Of a stretch of 64,000 nucleotides of DNA, positions 25,166 through 38,349 are shown piece by piece. A program made the position numbers and the translations under genes. Each line of letters begins with the position of its first letter. Positions within the stretch are counted from its first letter, which is position 1. Below the pieces are notes generated by a model, which was not told the origin of the DNA, searched no databases, and saw only the letters and a program-made list of their open reading frames with translations. The stretch spans positions 64,013,261-64,077,260 of the forward strand of contig NC_134845.1 in NCBI RefSeq assembly GCF_965363235.1. Direction: 5' to 3'. Source of the stretch: Mytilus galloprovincialis. Taxonomy: Eukaryota; Mollusca; Bivalvia; Mytilida; Mytilidae.

Positions 25166-26393
25166 CAGACATTTATTCAAATAGAAAACTCTCTAAAATC
25201 AGTTTTTCTCACATTATGACTCATTTATCAGAATTATAGTCTTAAAGAAATCACTGTGTATACTCTAAGTTTTTCTTTACTATACATTTTATACCCCCTC
25301 CCCTGTTGCATTTTTTTTAAAGAATTTGAAAACAAGACTTTAATTATTGCCAGCTTACCCTATTTACATATTTTCTGATAAAAAATGCCTAAAACCTGTT
25401 AAAAACTGTTTTGATAACATATTGAAAGCATATCAGAATATTATAAATGTAATGTTTAGCAGTCAATCATCACAACATTCAAGATTATATAAAGTATCCA
25501 ATCCAGCCTCTGTCTCCAGTCCACATCTTACTGTATGCCTATTTGTCAATTAAAGAACACATTTTCTGCCTCAAATGGTCAATTTAGAATTCTTGTCACA
25601 ACAGTATCATCTGTAACCATATATCTGACACAATTTAGCTACTATATATACTAGAAGTGTTCAAACAAAGCCATATTTGCAATAGTTGTATGTATGCAGA
25701 TACCAGTCTGAGATATAAATTCACTTAAAATGTTGGAGAGATGACTGCTAACATCTGATTTTTGCATAACTTCCAAACATAGTTATTGTTTCTATATCAA
25801 GAACTTTAAAATCAGAAAATCATAACATTTACAAGTTAAATTATTTGTTTTATGACCCAGGGGGTAGGCAATTTTCTATGTTTTTTGCCCCTTGGGCCTC
25901 AAATTTCCTAAATCAATCTGCTGTTTCTAGCAATTTGAAATATTTAGTACATATTCAGGATAGAACACACTATTGTAAGTTTTCTTGAGATATTTTTGTT
26001 TTTCTAGCTTGTATTTGTTATGCCGTGGTGACAAAAAAGAAGAATTAGGTGTTGCGGCTTAATTTTGGGTTATCAAAAGGACACAAATACTCCATAAATA
26101 ATATTCAGGAAGGATCTATGAGTTTCAATGACTGCGAAGAGTAAATATAAGCACTTTTTAACAATTTAACTTACAAATATGCAAATGTTATGAATTAATT
26201 TTGTATCCAGGACTTTAAGTAAACTATGCATACTGTAAACTGTGAATTTATGCTGAGTCATCATATCTAAGGCCCAGGATTCTATCAATCTTCATTAAAT
26301 ATTTATAAAACTTCATATTTGAGTTAATTTCTTTAAAATCTGTGAAATAAAGCAAATTTGGTTAAATTCTGAATGTTCCCCCTTTTCACCCTA
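25166..26393. other. 1.2-kb spacer between the direct repeats
   Basis: AT-rich, with no recognisable coding sequence. If the 456-bp copies were LTRs this would be the internal region, but there are no TG/CA ends, primer site or gag/pol traces. Confidence 0.5.
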
Positions 26394-26849
26394 TATAGGT
26401 TGCATTTCTGTAAATATTGACAATGCAATTTCCCATAGGAACTCCTTTTACAGCTAAAACTGTACCACTTTTACTATGAAGTTTTGAAAAAAATCTTATC
26501 CTAGAATTGAAAGTTCATTTGCACCACAATTTTTTTCAAAGGTCAAAATAAAGGGCTGTGCGGCATTTTTTCAACGTTTATATGCCCCGAACTTCTCAGA
26601 GTTGAAACTTACACTAATTTTCTTAACTACCCCTACCTCGAATGAAAGGTTACCACAGATTTCAATGTAAACAATATGCACGTGTTTATTTACTGGTAAC
26701 ATTCCCCAGTTCTGTCTCTGCGATATGGAACACAGAGAGCATAACTGGGAACCAGTATGTAAACAAAATTAATTTTCTATGAATATTCTATTTCTCCCCA
26801 AAAGAGGCGTGTTGTCAGAAACAGCTGTATTTACAAAGTGCAACCTATA
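26394..26849. repeat. 456-bp direct repeat, copy 2
   Basis: Same length and orientation as 24710-25165, with the same TATAGGTTGCA and TGCAACCTATA ends. The near identity points to recent transposition or conversion of a small TIR element. Confidence 0.95.
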
Positions 26850-27925
26850 GCAATATAGGCCTTACAATCTTATCAAAAAGATCGTACTGACATTTAATTA
26901 CTAGTAGATTAACTAAAATAATTGATTCGATATTTTTATTAATCAATCGATAACTTGAAGAACTGAATGGAATAAAAACATAAATAAAGAAAATATTTGT
27001 TTAACGCCATTATCTTTGACTGTCCTACAGGTATACTAGCCAGGAGACTGTACAGTGGCGGATGCGGGTTTTATTCCGTAGATAAGACCTCCCGTTTGTT
27101 TGACGAAATTATTTTTCAATTGGGACATATGGTTTGAAACCCCTCTTTTCTGTGACCAGATGGTTGTCGTTGTTGTTTATATTTTTCTATAAGTGTTGTA
27201 CATCAATCAGGCCGATAGTTTTCTTGTTTGAATTGTTTTAATTCATATTTGTAATTTTGGGAAATTTTATAAATGTTTAAGCGGTTAGGTTTTCGCTCGT
27301 TGTTGAAGGATGTACGGTGATCTAATTCATTGGCAAGTACACCACATCTTCTTACATTTATTCGTTAAATCATGTAGATCTTCATCAAGTCTAAATAAAT
27401 AAATGATTTTGAAAATGTACTTATTGATAACTATACAACTTTTAATTCCAAATGATTATGTTTATCTAACATAGAATTATTATCAGCGGAGACATTTACA
27501 CACTAAGTCTAAACTGGTTTAAAAAATTATTGTCACATGTATATGTAATAGTGTGTTTTTATGTAAAAAAAATCTGTGAATATCTACCACTACTGTTACC
27601 GGGTTAAGAGATCAGCGTTTCTCGCGAGCTTTGAATAAACAAATCCAAACCAAAACAAGTACATAAAATGCATATTTTTAATCGCAATATAGAAACACTT
27701 AAATTGTAATGCATATTTTTATGAATAATTCAATTTTATTAAATCTTTGTCAATCAGGCATGTACAGCAGCATCAAGGGATTGTAAATATACAATTCCTT
27801 ATTTACAATTCCTTGGCAGCATGTATTCTTCCAAATTGTGACCTTATTTGAACTAAAAGAAAAAGAAGAAGAAGAAGTCTGGAATTATCGCTATCTGTTC
27901 GACGGTCTAAAGATTACAGTGTGTT
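26850..27925. repeat. Spacer with one dispersed-repeat copy
   Basis: 27125-27350 matches the 11735-11985 family ('catcaatcaggccgatag', 'ttgttgaaggatgtacggtg'). The rest is AT-rich without a gene. Confidence 0.55.
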
Positions 27926-28045
27926 ATCGATCTAGGTGTTCTCGCTGAGGTCCGCGTTCTAAATCTTCAGCATTTCATTGGACAGTAGATTTGCAATCTT
28001 TCAATCCAAGGTGTTCTCAATGGAGTCCGCGTTCATGTTTCAATA

Positions 28046-30878
28046 AAACTATATTGTTAGTTTTCTATCCAAGTTAACAAAGTAGATTTTTTTTTATCCG
28101 AAAAGACGGATTTTTCTACATGTTCTACAATAAATTTGTACAACGATTGAATATTGTTTAATGCATAAATGTCCAGGTCTAGATCGAACTTGATTTGCTT
28201 CGACGAAAGTACGAATATAGAAAAATCACAGATTTATATTAAAACTAGAACGTTCAAGAACAGTTAAAGAAATCATCACAATTTTTTATTGTTAGTTATT
28301 TTGTACAAATATAACTATAATGCGAACCCGATGTTGTGAAATAGCACGTGAAATCGCAACTGAGCGTGAATTCTTTGGAAAAGTGACGGTTCTATGAATA
28401 CCTATTGTCAATTTCAAGTTCTGTTTCGACATCATTGTAATATATGTCACTGGACGTTAAAACTCAATCCTTAATTTCGTCTTCGTCAAATAGTGCTGTT
28501 GGTTTCTTTTTATTATTATTACATACTAGTATACATGAATACACCACAAGTTATTCCTATGTAATGTCATTTATTAGATATTTAGTGCACAGTAAATTTT
28601 AAAGATGAAAGTCGTATTAGTTCGATAATGCTTCAAACTAAATATAAACTGAAAATACATGTATAACTGCCATATTCCGAACCCCCGACATTAATTTGTG
28701 TAAATGAAGAGAAGATAACAATGATCGGTATCTGTGTGAATCTACGTCTCAATCAAGCTTCATACAGATGTTACAGAATATTCAAGATTTACAACTTTTC
28801 TTGAATATGATTGCCAATGGAATAAACCATGCAGGAGATTTCAAACTAGCCCAATTAATTTGTGTGTGAACTATAACAACTGAAATCGTAATTCTGTTGT
28901 AGTGTATATTGGTCGTTTCTGTAACATGAAGACGTATGGTAACCATACTACCATACTTAGTTCAAAAGTACACCACAACCCTTTTCTTTGTGCATAATAC
29001 GCTCAGGAACATACATCTTACTATTTTGCATGGATTGGTAGTAAATGTAACTTTTTAACTGTAGTCCATTTGACATCAAAGTATCATACGGAGGCTATGA
29101 TTTATAATTCGGCTAGTCTGGATGACCTCGTACAATACCCCCGCTCCGCATTCATTATAGTTTAAACATACATAATTTAAAGTTTAGATCCTTTAGTTTG
29201 CATATATATGGATATGACATTTAAATTTCGTATTGCTTAGTTCAACCTGCAACACATTTTATTTGATGTCACCAATGGTAAACATGTAAAATGAAACAAT
29301 AACTTACTAGAATACCAATATAAACTTTTGTTGTATGATTATACAAACCGAAATCACTTCTAGACTAGGTGTTGACACGCTCAAATTAACAAAATTATGT
29401 TTCAAAGAACCAATGCATCAAATTGATTTCATAGGATTTAGTTTATCATTTAAACCAGTTCAAGGAATGTATTACTTGACAAGAACAATTAAAATGTAGG
29501 ACAAATTCGGCTTACAACACGAACTTTGTTCAAAGAAGAGTACCAAACATGTGACAAAAAGACGGGTATGTAACAGAGGTATCGCAATCACTGATGGATT
29601 GGTGGATAGTTACTTTTTGTTCAACGTTCAGTGACAAGTATCTCATGTGCATATTGCAATACCAAATTAAACTAACTTTGAGCAGACGACAAAAGCGAAA
29701 TTGTGACAAATTTTATTTCCTTGTGTTATTTAGGAAGTCAAACATGTATATGGAAAGTAAATTTTACTATTATTTATTGAACAAGATAAGAGGATCAGTC
29801 ATTATTATTTATTGAACAAAATAAGATTGAGTTCAAAACCGCTAAAAGAAGTTAAACCCGGTGAATGACACTCCTTATTGCTGAATTTGGGTTTGGCTGA
29901 CCTTAATTTCTATTACGTTTTAAAACAATTATTTAAATTGAATATACAATCATTTTACTGGTTTTTTTTATGGGGGGGGGGAGGGGAGTCATTTACCCTA
30001 AAAAAAAAACCAATAGAGGCCTATAGTATTTCGAAGAATTTTTGAAGTATTCAAATATTATGAAACGTCTTATATTTTTTACAAATACAAGGAACAAGCA
30101 AGTCTGTCCAAAAATTATTGATATTTCAGAAAATTGTATAGTGTGTTCATTGTAAACGTAAACCAGAATGCATATAGTTGTCTCTACTAATAACAGTCAC
30201 AAATCATTTCTAGAAATAAAAATCAGCGATTTACCATTCATGCAATAATGTTTTATCGAAAGTGATCGAGATAACCTTATCAGGTAATTCAAGTTATCGG
30301 ACACTTAATTTTTTCAAGAACATGTTATAATAGTTAATATCCGAGCCATAAAATACATGTATTATATCTGGCATAGTCCCAGATTATATTCTTTGTTAAT
30401 ATGCATCCTTCATTTAAAGTCTTGTTTTTCTTATAACACTTTACATCGTATATCAGGGGCACTGCCGAAAATAATCTTTCAAAAAGCAAATCTAAGTTGT
30501 AACCTTTAGAACTTGTTTGTCTGAGAATTTGCTCACATGACAAGAAATTTTACAATAAACATTGGTCACACACGATAGATTGTGATGTATGACACGTGCC
30601 GTTACAATAGCCAGTTTACACGCATCAGCGCACACATGTTTGTCGAATAGGCCAGTTGATTGGAGGAAAGTTACCGAAAACCACGCCTACCTTTAACTAA
30701 TACCCAATCAAACGCCTTTGACATAAACATAAATAATACATGGGTAAGATTACAGAGATTTTGTTGCGTATTCAAAGTTTAAGACTCTTGATTATAGAAT
30801 ATGCTCGTAATGCATTTTCGCAATTTCGTTAAATTTAATTTTATACATAATTTCACCTACCTGGTGAGGATAAAATAC
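28046..30878. other. Interior spacer, no gene recognised
   Basis: Contains short dispersed-repeat traces, for example 'gtcactggacgttaaa' at 28446 (compare 34040 and 35228) and 'tcaacgttcagtgacaagta' at 29620 (compare 32220). There is also a G run at 29972-29982. The short open frames at 29594 and 30334 (minus) resemble nothing I know. Confidence 0.5.
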
Positions 30879-31460
30879 AAAGGAGTAGGTTCAGTAAGAC
30901 CCCTTTTTTGCCCCAAAATATAGCAGTTTAACAAAGTTGTGATAATGTAATCGTTAAGCTATTTATTGGAAAGTAGAATGATTCTGCTACATAAATATGG
31001 GCTGTTTTTGACAATACAATGCACCTATATCGGGTACTAGCATCATAAAGTCATGCTAAATGATTGAAATCTTCACAATTTTAGCATTTTAGTTAAATTT
31101 TAGATGGTTTCTGTCTAAAATGAAAGTGGCCGCATTCGTGTTCATTCATGATATTGAAACGTAAGTTGTATTTGATGATAATACATAATATATAAAGGTT
31201 GAGGATGAACAAGGATGCGGCCACTTTCATTTTTTACAAAAACCATCTGAAAAGTGACGATTTTTGGCAAATTTTATAGATTTTTCATATTCAAGCTTGA
31301 ATCGGAGAGTTTTTAATGACTAAATCAGTTAAAATCTTTCACAAAAACTAATTGAATCAATTGAAATAGACACTTAAGCGTTTTAAAAGTGTCTAAAATA
31401 TTTCGTCAGATGAACTTGAAATTTGAGGCCAAAATCGGCCCTTACTGGACCTACTCCTTT
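30879..31460. mobile_element. 582-bp foldback element
   Basis: Imperfect terminal inverted repeats AAAGGAGTAGGTTCAGTAAG and, at the other end, the reverse complement of AAAGGAGTAGGTCCAGTAAG. A second, inner inverted pair surrounds 'gaaagtggccgcat' (31122) and 'atgcggccactttc' (31216). No coding potential. Confidence 0.85.
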
Positions 31461-31499
31461 AAAAAAATTGCAAATTACAACTATTTCGAATTAAATGGT

Positions 31500-32095
31500 T
31501 GTGATAAATGGGTATCAAAATGTATTAAAAAAAAAAAAAAAAACAAAGACCAGTTTCAACAAGAATGCTTTGTTTCTATTGCAGAATCGCATAAAAAAAT
31601 TCATGTTATCGTATTTTCAAAAACAATTAACAATTTGAAAACTGCTTTTCATTTTTACCTTACTAAATTCATATATTACGCAAATACGCATATGTGGTAG
31701 TCGCCACTTGCCGCTCAGTGAGTCTAGAAGGTGGTAGGATTTACAGAGAAGACAGAATATGTCGTCTCTGTGACACAAACAACATTGATGACGAGTTCCA
31801 TTTCATTATGAATTGTAGAACATTTAAACTATAGAAAGAAGGAAATGTTTACGGAACTACTGTTAGTCAAACCCTAATATATCTTTAAAGTTGATCAACA
31901 TTTTAACTCTTCAAATATTGTAATATAAGAAAAACTATGTAAAAAATATAAATGTGAAAGTCAGCTCTCCATGTTAATTTAATTGTATCGTTTACACATG
32001 CATGTAATAATTTTACCTTATAGTTATGTTTATGTATGTTCTTGATAACTAGTAATTGAAGTTTTATGAAAAATAAAGTATTCGTATTCCTTTAA
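31500..32095 (+). mobile_element. Non-LTR retrotransposon 3' end
   Basis: Plus strand, mixed frames: DKWVSKCIK, YRIFKNN, then RSVSLEGGRIYREDRICRLCDTNNIDDEFHFIMNCRTFK at about 31700-31830 (the C-terminal zinc-knuckle-like region, Cys-x2-Cys...His...Cys). A 3' tail ends in 'aataaagtattcgtattcc' near 32090. Frame breaks and stops make it dead. It directly abuts the foldback element at 30879-31460. It may belong to the same LINE family as 23760-24610. Confidence 0.75.
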
Positions 32096-33530
32096 ACCAT
32101 AAATTACAGTACACGAAGACAGCCTAAGGGTAAAGTACAAGTGCATATATCATGAAGATTATATTTAATCCTCATTCGTACGCGTCCTTGTAAATGCAAA
32201 ACTCTGGATTTTACTTGGTTCAATGTTCAGTGGTAAGTATTTCATATATGCGCAGGTCCTGAGACAGAAAATCGAATTATTCATTCACTTATGGTCTTCA
32301 AAAATAACGATTGCGGGATGATGGACAGGAAGACTTCAAACGTAAGAGTGTGAACTAGCTGTCAGTAACTTAAGTACTCTCAGATCTTTTCTTGCTAGTG
32401 TCTTTTTGTTGTTCTGGTACACAAGTGAATCTTTCATTGTTGAAGACCCTTTAGCGACTATAAAAGATGAACAGGAATAAAACGTTGACCATTGATAATT
32501 TGTATTTTTGTTAAGCATTGACTTTGTGTGCGATTGCTGTCCCGTGTATGTTTACTCCATATTCCTTTATTTTCTATAAAAGCGCTTTCCTTGACAGTAA
32601 GTTGACACGACTTATGACGTTACGCCACGAGTTATCGTTCCTGACGTTATCGAATAACGTTCACACAAACAAGTCAATGCAGCCGGTTCTGAAATCACAA
32701 AGTGATTAAATAATAAAAAAAATATTTTTGGAAACTATTTGACATTTTTATGGTAACTTTTTCTAGATGCAGAGTGTCGAAAGTTTGTATGCAATACGTA
32801 ACGGTAAGCGTTTTGACATAGGTTGCTTTATCGTGTTCCAGCAATTCTTCTGCTCATTTCTAACCTTTAAAAATGAATTACTATATACTTTTAATTTATA
32901 TTCTCCTTTTTTTAACATTTAAGCATCTGCACGATTTATCTATATATTCTTATGAAAAATAGACTGAGTTTTATCACTTTATTTCATTCTTAGTTTATTT
33001 TGCAATAAATACTTTTCATGATGCACGCTGTATCCTCATGAAATTTTGTTTTGAAACAAAAAATCTTACATGTATCTTTAGAAACTTAGGATGATGTGTA
33101 AAAAAACGGGAATTCGTACAACTATTAATTCGTGTTAAAATGGTCGTCAAAATCACTGCTCGGACAAAATGGAAAAAGGAAATTGATTTGGATGAGAATA
33201 CGGATAGAATAAGTCGAAAAAGTACAATACAAGCAGACTTTGAAACTCAAACAGAAAATAGTTTGTTAGTATGGAAATTCAATGTAAAAAAAAGTGGTTT
33301 AACTTGATTATTTTGCCGAATAACATTCTATGTGTTCCAAATGTAAACAGTCTCATAAAACCGTTATAGTTTCGGAAACATTTTAAAAATAAAGTGCTAG
33401 CTAGACCAAGTTTACACAGGACATACAGTAACATCGGAATCAGGCTTGAGAAGGTTACCGTAGGCTGAGAAATACATAGAAACTTGATTCGGAAAAAACA
33501 AAATAAAAAAAATCAGGTCCCGTTAGAGTC
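32096..33530. other. Interior spacer, no gene recognised
   Basis: AT-rich. The open frames at 32336 (minus) and 32518 (plus) are short, with no family resemblance. Confidence 0.45.
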
Positions 33531-33602
33531 TGATTAAAGCCAGTCCCAAGTATCCACTTGCGTCTATAAACGCAAGCTAATAGTTGGGACTGGCTTTAGT
33601 CA
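33531..33602. other. 72-nt near-perfect hairpin
   Basis: TGATTAAAGCCAGTCCCA pairs with TGGGACTGGCTTTAGTCA at the outside. An inner stem pairs cttgcgt with acgcaag around a 'ctataa' loop. It may be a tiny MITE or the template of a structured RNA; nothing here decides between them. Confidence 0.8.
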
Positions 33603-36332
33603 CTAAGTAAGACTGGTTTCGTTATAAAAACAATTCTCGAAATTTACAATCAAACGACTGACTTATTAGTATTCAAATAGCAGAAAGAGACTGAAATAGC
33701 TAGATCTTGAAATCATTTAGATTTTCTATTCGTGTTAATTTCCGCTTGCATGGGTGCTCGCTGGTAGTGTAGTTTTTTTTTGTGTGTGATTTGAGTTGGA
33801 AAAGATGTACATGTATAAGTTCGGAGACAAAACGACTAAAAGAGAATTAACATAGTTGCCTTGTTAGGCCATGGGGGGGGGGGCAAATTGCTCATAATAT
33901 ACCCTCATTGTCCAGTGTCAGTCCAAATTTTTCTCAAACATTTTCCCGGATCGGCTCTATTACAAAACCTACCTAGTATTTAGTAGTGTATTCAAGTTAG
34001 TGTTAACTTGTTCTCGTCCTGAACATGCATAAATATTTGCCACTGGACGTTAAGCAACCAACAATCAATCCTACAATTTACACCCGTTACTTGAAACTTT
34101 AGTTGTTAAAATTTAAATCATCGCCTATAATTTTTTCAAAGAAATCGACAAAATTTACGAACATTTAGGCAAAAAGAAATATATACGTTACCGCTTGATA
34201 ATTATGGAAGTGGGGTAACATGAGACTTTATTTATAAAAAGTACAAGTACAAATAAAAAAAAAAAAAATATATGTAACATATTATTTGTACACCAGTTTG
34301 CTGTTAGAACGATTAATAAAGATATGGGATGTGCAATTTATAAGATAGCTACAGTTGGACATTTAACTACATCAAAACCAAATACACCAAGCAAATTAAT
34401 TGTGACTAATGCTAATTGGACGAGTATCTTTTTATTTCTAATTTGTAGTCAGTTTACTAAACGACGGTTCCCTAAATAGGAAAGTATAATTATCACAGTA
34501 ACATTTCAGTCTCCTAGTACATATTTGTTTAAGTCCTAAAACTTTTGTTCTTCTGGAGAAAATTCCAACCATAATGAAATAAGGAGGTGTGGTAAAATTG
34601 CCAATTAATCAACTTTCTACCAAATACAAAATGACGGAAATGTTAGCTTGCTTACATTGCTACTTCATTTTATATCTCAAAATTACCATTCCATTAAATG
34701 AACTGCATATTCAAAAATATGTTTTGTCACCAATATCCTAATAGACCACGTATCATCATACTGTTTCACCCGTGTCCGTTCTACCGTCAATCGCGCACTT
34801 GGTGTATATATATATAGGGTTTATACGGCTTATTATTAAGGTCTGAGTGCTGTCTTTTTGCTTCAGGTTTAAATTATGTACCTGGTGTTACCAAAAATGT
34901 ACTCATATTAAAGGTGCGCATTTCGTCTTGGTTTCCTTAATTTTTGTTCATGACAGGTTGCTGGATTAGACGTTTTGATAAAATTTAAAAGGCACGCAGA
35001 CTCCGGCTTACATCTCCTACATGTAGAATTTCAAGCTGAACCTTTTATATTTCGCATTTGCAGTTTGTTTTACTTAAAGAATGCATGTATGATTTCAAGA
35101 TTTGTTTCGTAAATAATTTTCCACAAATGACACTGTTGAACTTTGTGAAATTTTGCATACAATTTGCACTGTTTGTCCGACTTACAGAGCTTGTATTGTA
35201 TTGTCCCGAACATGCATGAACTATTTGCCACTGAACGTAAAACAACCATCAAAAACCGAGCAATTATAAAACTGTTTACTGAATCATATTTTTAAAGTAC
35301 TATATTTCTGCATGGATGAAGCAACGACACCACCATTGCCTTAAATGATGGAGTAAAAAACTCAGTAATTCAAATGAATCACACGTGAAATTTTTCATGT
35401 TATTTTCACGTGAACATTGCAAAAATATGAAGGTATTTTTCATGATTTTAATTAAATTTTAGAAAAAAGATATTATTTTAATAATGTTATTTTTAAAAAT
35501 AACGTGCATTTAACGTGTACCAAATTCCGGTGATTTATGCATGAACCATTATCATAAGTTTCACGTGTAACCAACCAGTATAAGCAAGTTTCAAGTATTT
35601 CAAATGACAATTTACACTTAGACTATAGCCACACAGTAGGACAGTAAATGAACAAAAGACAAGTAAATCAGAAACATGCATGGATCACGCAAAAACATGC
35701 AGGGGCGACACCGGAGTAATGGGAGTTTGCTTCTTGCAAGACATTCGCCGTGAAAACAATTTGATATGAAGACAAGCCTTTGTTTCAACTTTGTTTTACA
35801 ATTTCCAACATAAGGCTGTTACGACCCAGGGCAATGTTCTTAAGCATCACATATTTTTCTTTCATTTTATTGTTAGCTTTTTTAAATAAATATTCACATA
35901 TTATAGACTATATTTTTTATAATTTCTTATTTGTTCAATTTCAGTTGAACACTATTTCTGATTTCTTTTTTATAAATTTTAAGTGTCTTTTTCTTTTGCT
36001 TCATCTTTTTGAAACCCTGGTTTTGTATTACCACTGACCAGTTCAGTAAAGAAACAGCTACTTCATGTTTGCATAAATGTGTTTGTAACCAATCTATAGC
36101 TAACATGCTATTATTTCCATATTTTTTATTCCGTGTCTATAGATAGTCTCGATCGGGGAGACAAGATTTATTTTGCCTGTTGGTTGCTTGGCTAGCGTGA
36201 ACTAATTGATTTACCTCATACTTTGATGTTAGATGGTGATTGTTTTTAAATAAATGCTTTAATTTTAGTACTCTCTGATGTATTTATGATGGCTTGGTTT
36301 AAAGCGAGAACAGACGAAATATGCGGACTAGT
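33603..36332. other. Interior spacer before the right arm
   Basis: Holds dispersed-repeat traces: 'cctgaacatgcataaatatt' followed by 'tgccactggacgtt' at 34018-34055, and the related 'cgaacatgcatgaactattt' at 35208. There is also 'gtggtaaaattgccaatta' at 34590 and a cluster of CACGTG words at 35378-35566. A G run lies at 33862-33873. No gene recognised. Confidence 0.5.
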
Positions 36333-38349
36333 CCTTAAATTAAAGGATGCGAAAAGATATATTAATGTAACTTTTTCAAAGTTCAAGTTGATCAATTATT
36401 ATTGATTTAAGTGAATAAATGACATTTATTTTCTCGAGGAATAAATCAAATCAGAAACATATATATTGTTAGGTATACTGTTCCCAGATTGAATAGTATA
36501 CAAATCCTAGTTCTTATATTATAGTAATAATTATTCATCGGCGAAAAGGATAGTTTCTTTATTGTGTTGGAAGAATCGTAAAAGTGTTTTATTTTCTAAA
36601 TTCTATTTATTTACTCGGACATCGTAGAGTTTAAAATTCTTTTTTTTACCATATTGGACTTCATATTGTGTATCGAATTGAAACACGAACGCGGACCTCG
36701 ATGAGAACACCTGGATTGAAAGTTTGCAAATATTCCGACCAATGAAATTCATTTTACTATGTAACGCGAACTTCAACGAAAGCACCTAGATGAAATATTG
36801 TGTATTGAATTGAAACATGAACGCGGATCTCGATGAGAACACCTGGATTGAAAATTTGCAAACGTTCCAACCAAGGAAATTCATTTTGATATGTAACTTC
36901 AACGAAAGCACCTAGATGAAATATTTTATGTATACGACAATCAGTTTTTATTAAGACATTACCGCTCAAATATAGTTAATAAAAATTATATCAGAGCAAC
37001 AATGCATAATTGTTTCTTTTCCATTCTTGTTTATTTTAATAATGTTTATTTATTTTAATTTGGTAGGTAGACTTATATTAAATGCCCTTAACGTAAATAT
37101 ACGGTTTTTTTAAATGCATTAGACGTAAGATAATGTCGACATAGAGCAAGTCAAGGTTGTAAAACTTAAATCAACCAACCCATCGTTATCGCAGACTAAA
37201 ATTGATCTCATATAAACAGAATATATGTTCATAGCAAGACTTTGAGTACGTCACGGTGCATGACAGCACACTAATCCCTGTACAAAATCGGAACTACAAT
37301 TCACAATTTCGTATTGTGCTGCTTTTCCACAATTTACGCCCGTTTCGCGTCAGTGACCGATATTACAATTTGACACAGTTTTAAAAGTTTATTGAGCTGC
37401 TCCTTCATTTACAATGTTGTGCAAGACTTAACTGTTTATTAATTCAACAAATGTCAGCAGTATCTTCATTAATTTTATTATTTAACACAACATTGTTTTT
37501 ATTACAAGCTATTTCATATATCAATATTCAGCTAGGGAATATTTGTTGTTGACCGAAAATATAAGATACATCGATTTAAACTATGTGAAAAATAAATAAT
37601 TTTGTAAGTTACTTTAATTTTCGTGTCTATATTTAATTTACGAGTACACTATAGTAAGACAGAAAAAGAGAAACGGAAATATACAGGAATACCTAAAGTT
37701 TCGTAAGTCATTGCAATGGACCATACATTACTTACAAGTCACAAGTTTTCATAGCACTCAGCAAGTTTTGAAACGAATATGTGAGATAAAGATCTACTGC
37801 ATTTGGGCAAATTAAAAATATGTTAAACATCTAACTATTTTATTTTTAACAGATTCACAAGTTTTGAATTTTTTAAACCGTGCATCAATATTTTATTGTT
37901 TTTATTTTAATTCCTTATATGTTACGTGTATTGATCATTTATTTGTTTAAATTGTGAAGTATATGACTTTAATAAGAATACACGCATTTATATATATAAG
38001 TCGATAAAGTTTGAAACAAATAAACGAAAGATACATCGATGTTGTTTTGCTTGAGTGATTTACCTGTTAAAAGCTCGGGTCTCAACACGGTTTAAAACGA
38101 ATTCATACCAGTTTGAAATAGTTTAACGGGGGCGTGGCCTATTTGTTTGACGTAACTTACCGCCAACTTGAATTAAATTGAACGACTGCAAGCGAATCTA
38201 TTTGACTGGCGTTAAAATGATTAGATATGCATCGAAATAAATTAAAAATGATTTTTAATTTTTGTCAATCTTTATCAAATGACGATTAATCTCATTTAAA
38301 CAGCGTTAATGCGTTTTTGTCCGATCAAGTTAAATTCGGGTTACTAGTG
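36333..38349 (-). repeat. Right arm of the ~2-kb inverted repeat
   Basis: Reverse complement of 21676-23726. It starts ccttaaattaaaggatgcg and ends GGGTTACTAGTG. By eye it is slightly shorter than the left arm through small indels. It also carries the two-unit minisatellite, at about 36660-36930. Confidence 0.95.

Larger units (their letters stand above)
21676..38349. mobile_element. 16.7-kb inverted-arm element with CACTA-like tips
   Basis: Two long inverted arms with CACTAGT tips enclose 12.6 kb. The tips suggest the CACTA/EnSpm superfamily, but no transposase frame is present and the flanks (tac left, tgt right) show no matching 3-bp target duplication. It may be a large non-autonomous foldback transposon or an inverted duplication. 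The interior is a graveyard of smaller elements, listed separately. Confidence 0.55.

Noticed and set aside
24710..26849. LTR retrotransposon
   Set aside because: No TG...CA ends, primer-binding site, polypurine tract or gag/pol trace, and each copy has its own inverted ends.
31389..31700. 103-codon open frame as a gene
   Set aside because: It starts inside the inverted repeat of a foldback element and runs into a LINE fragment that reads better in other frames.
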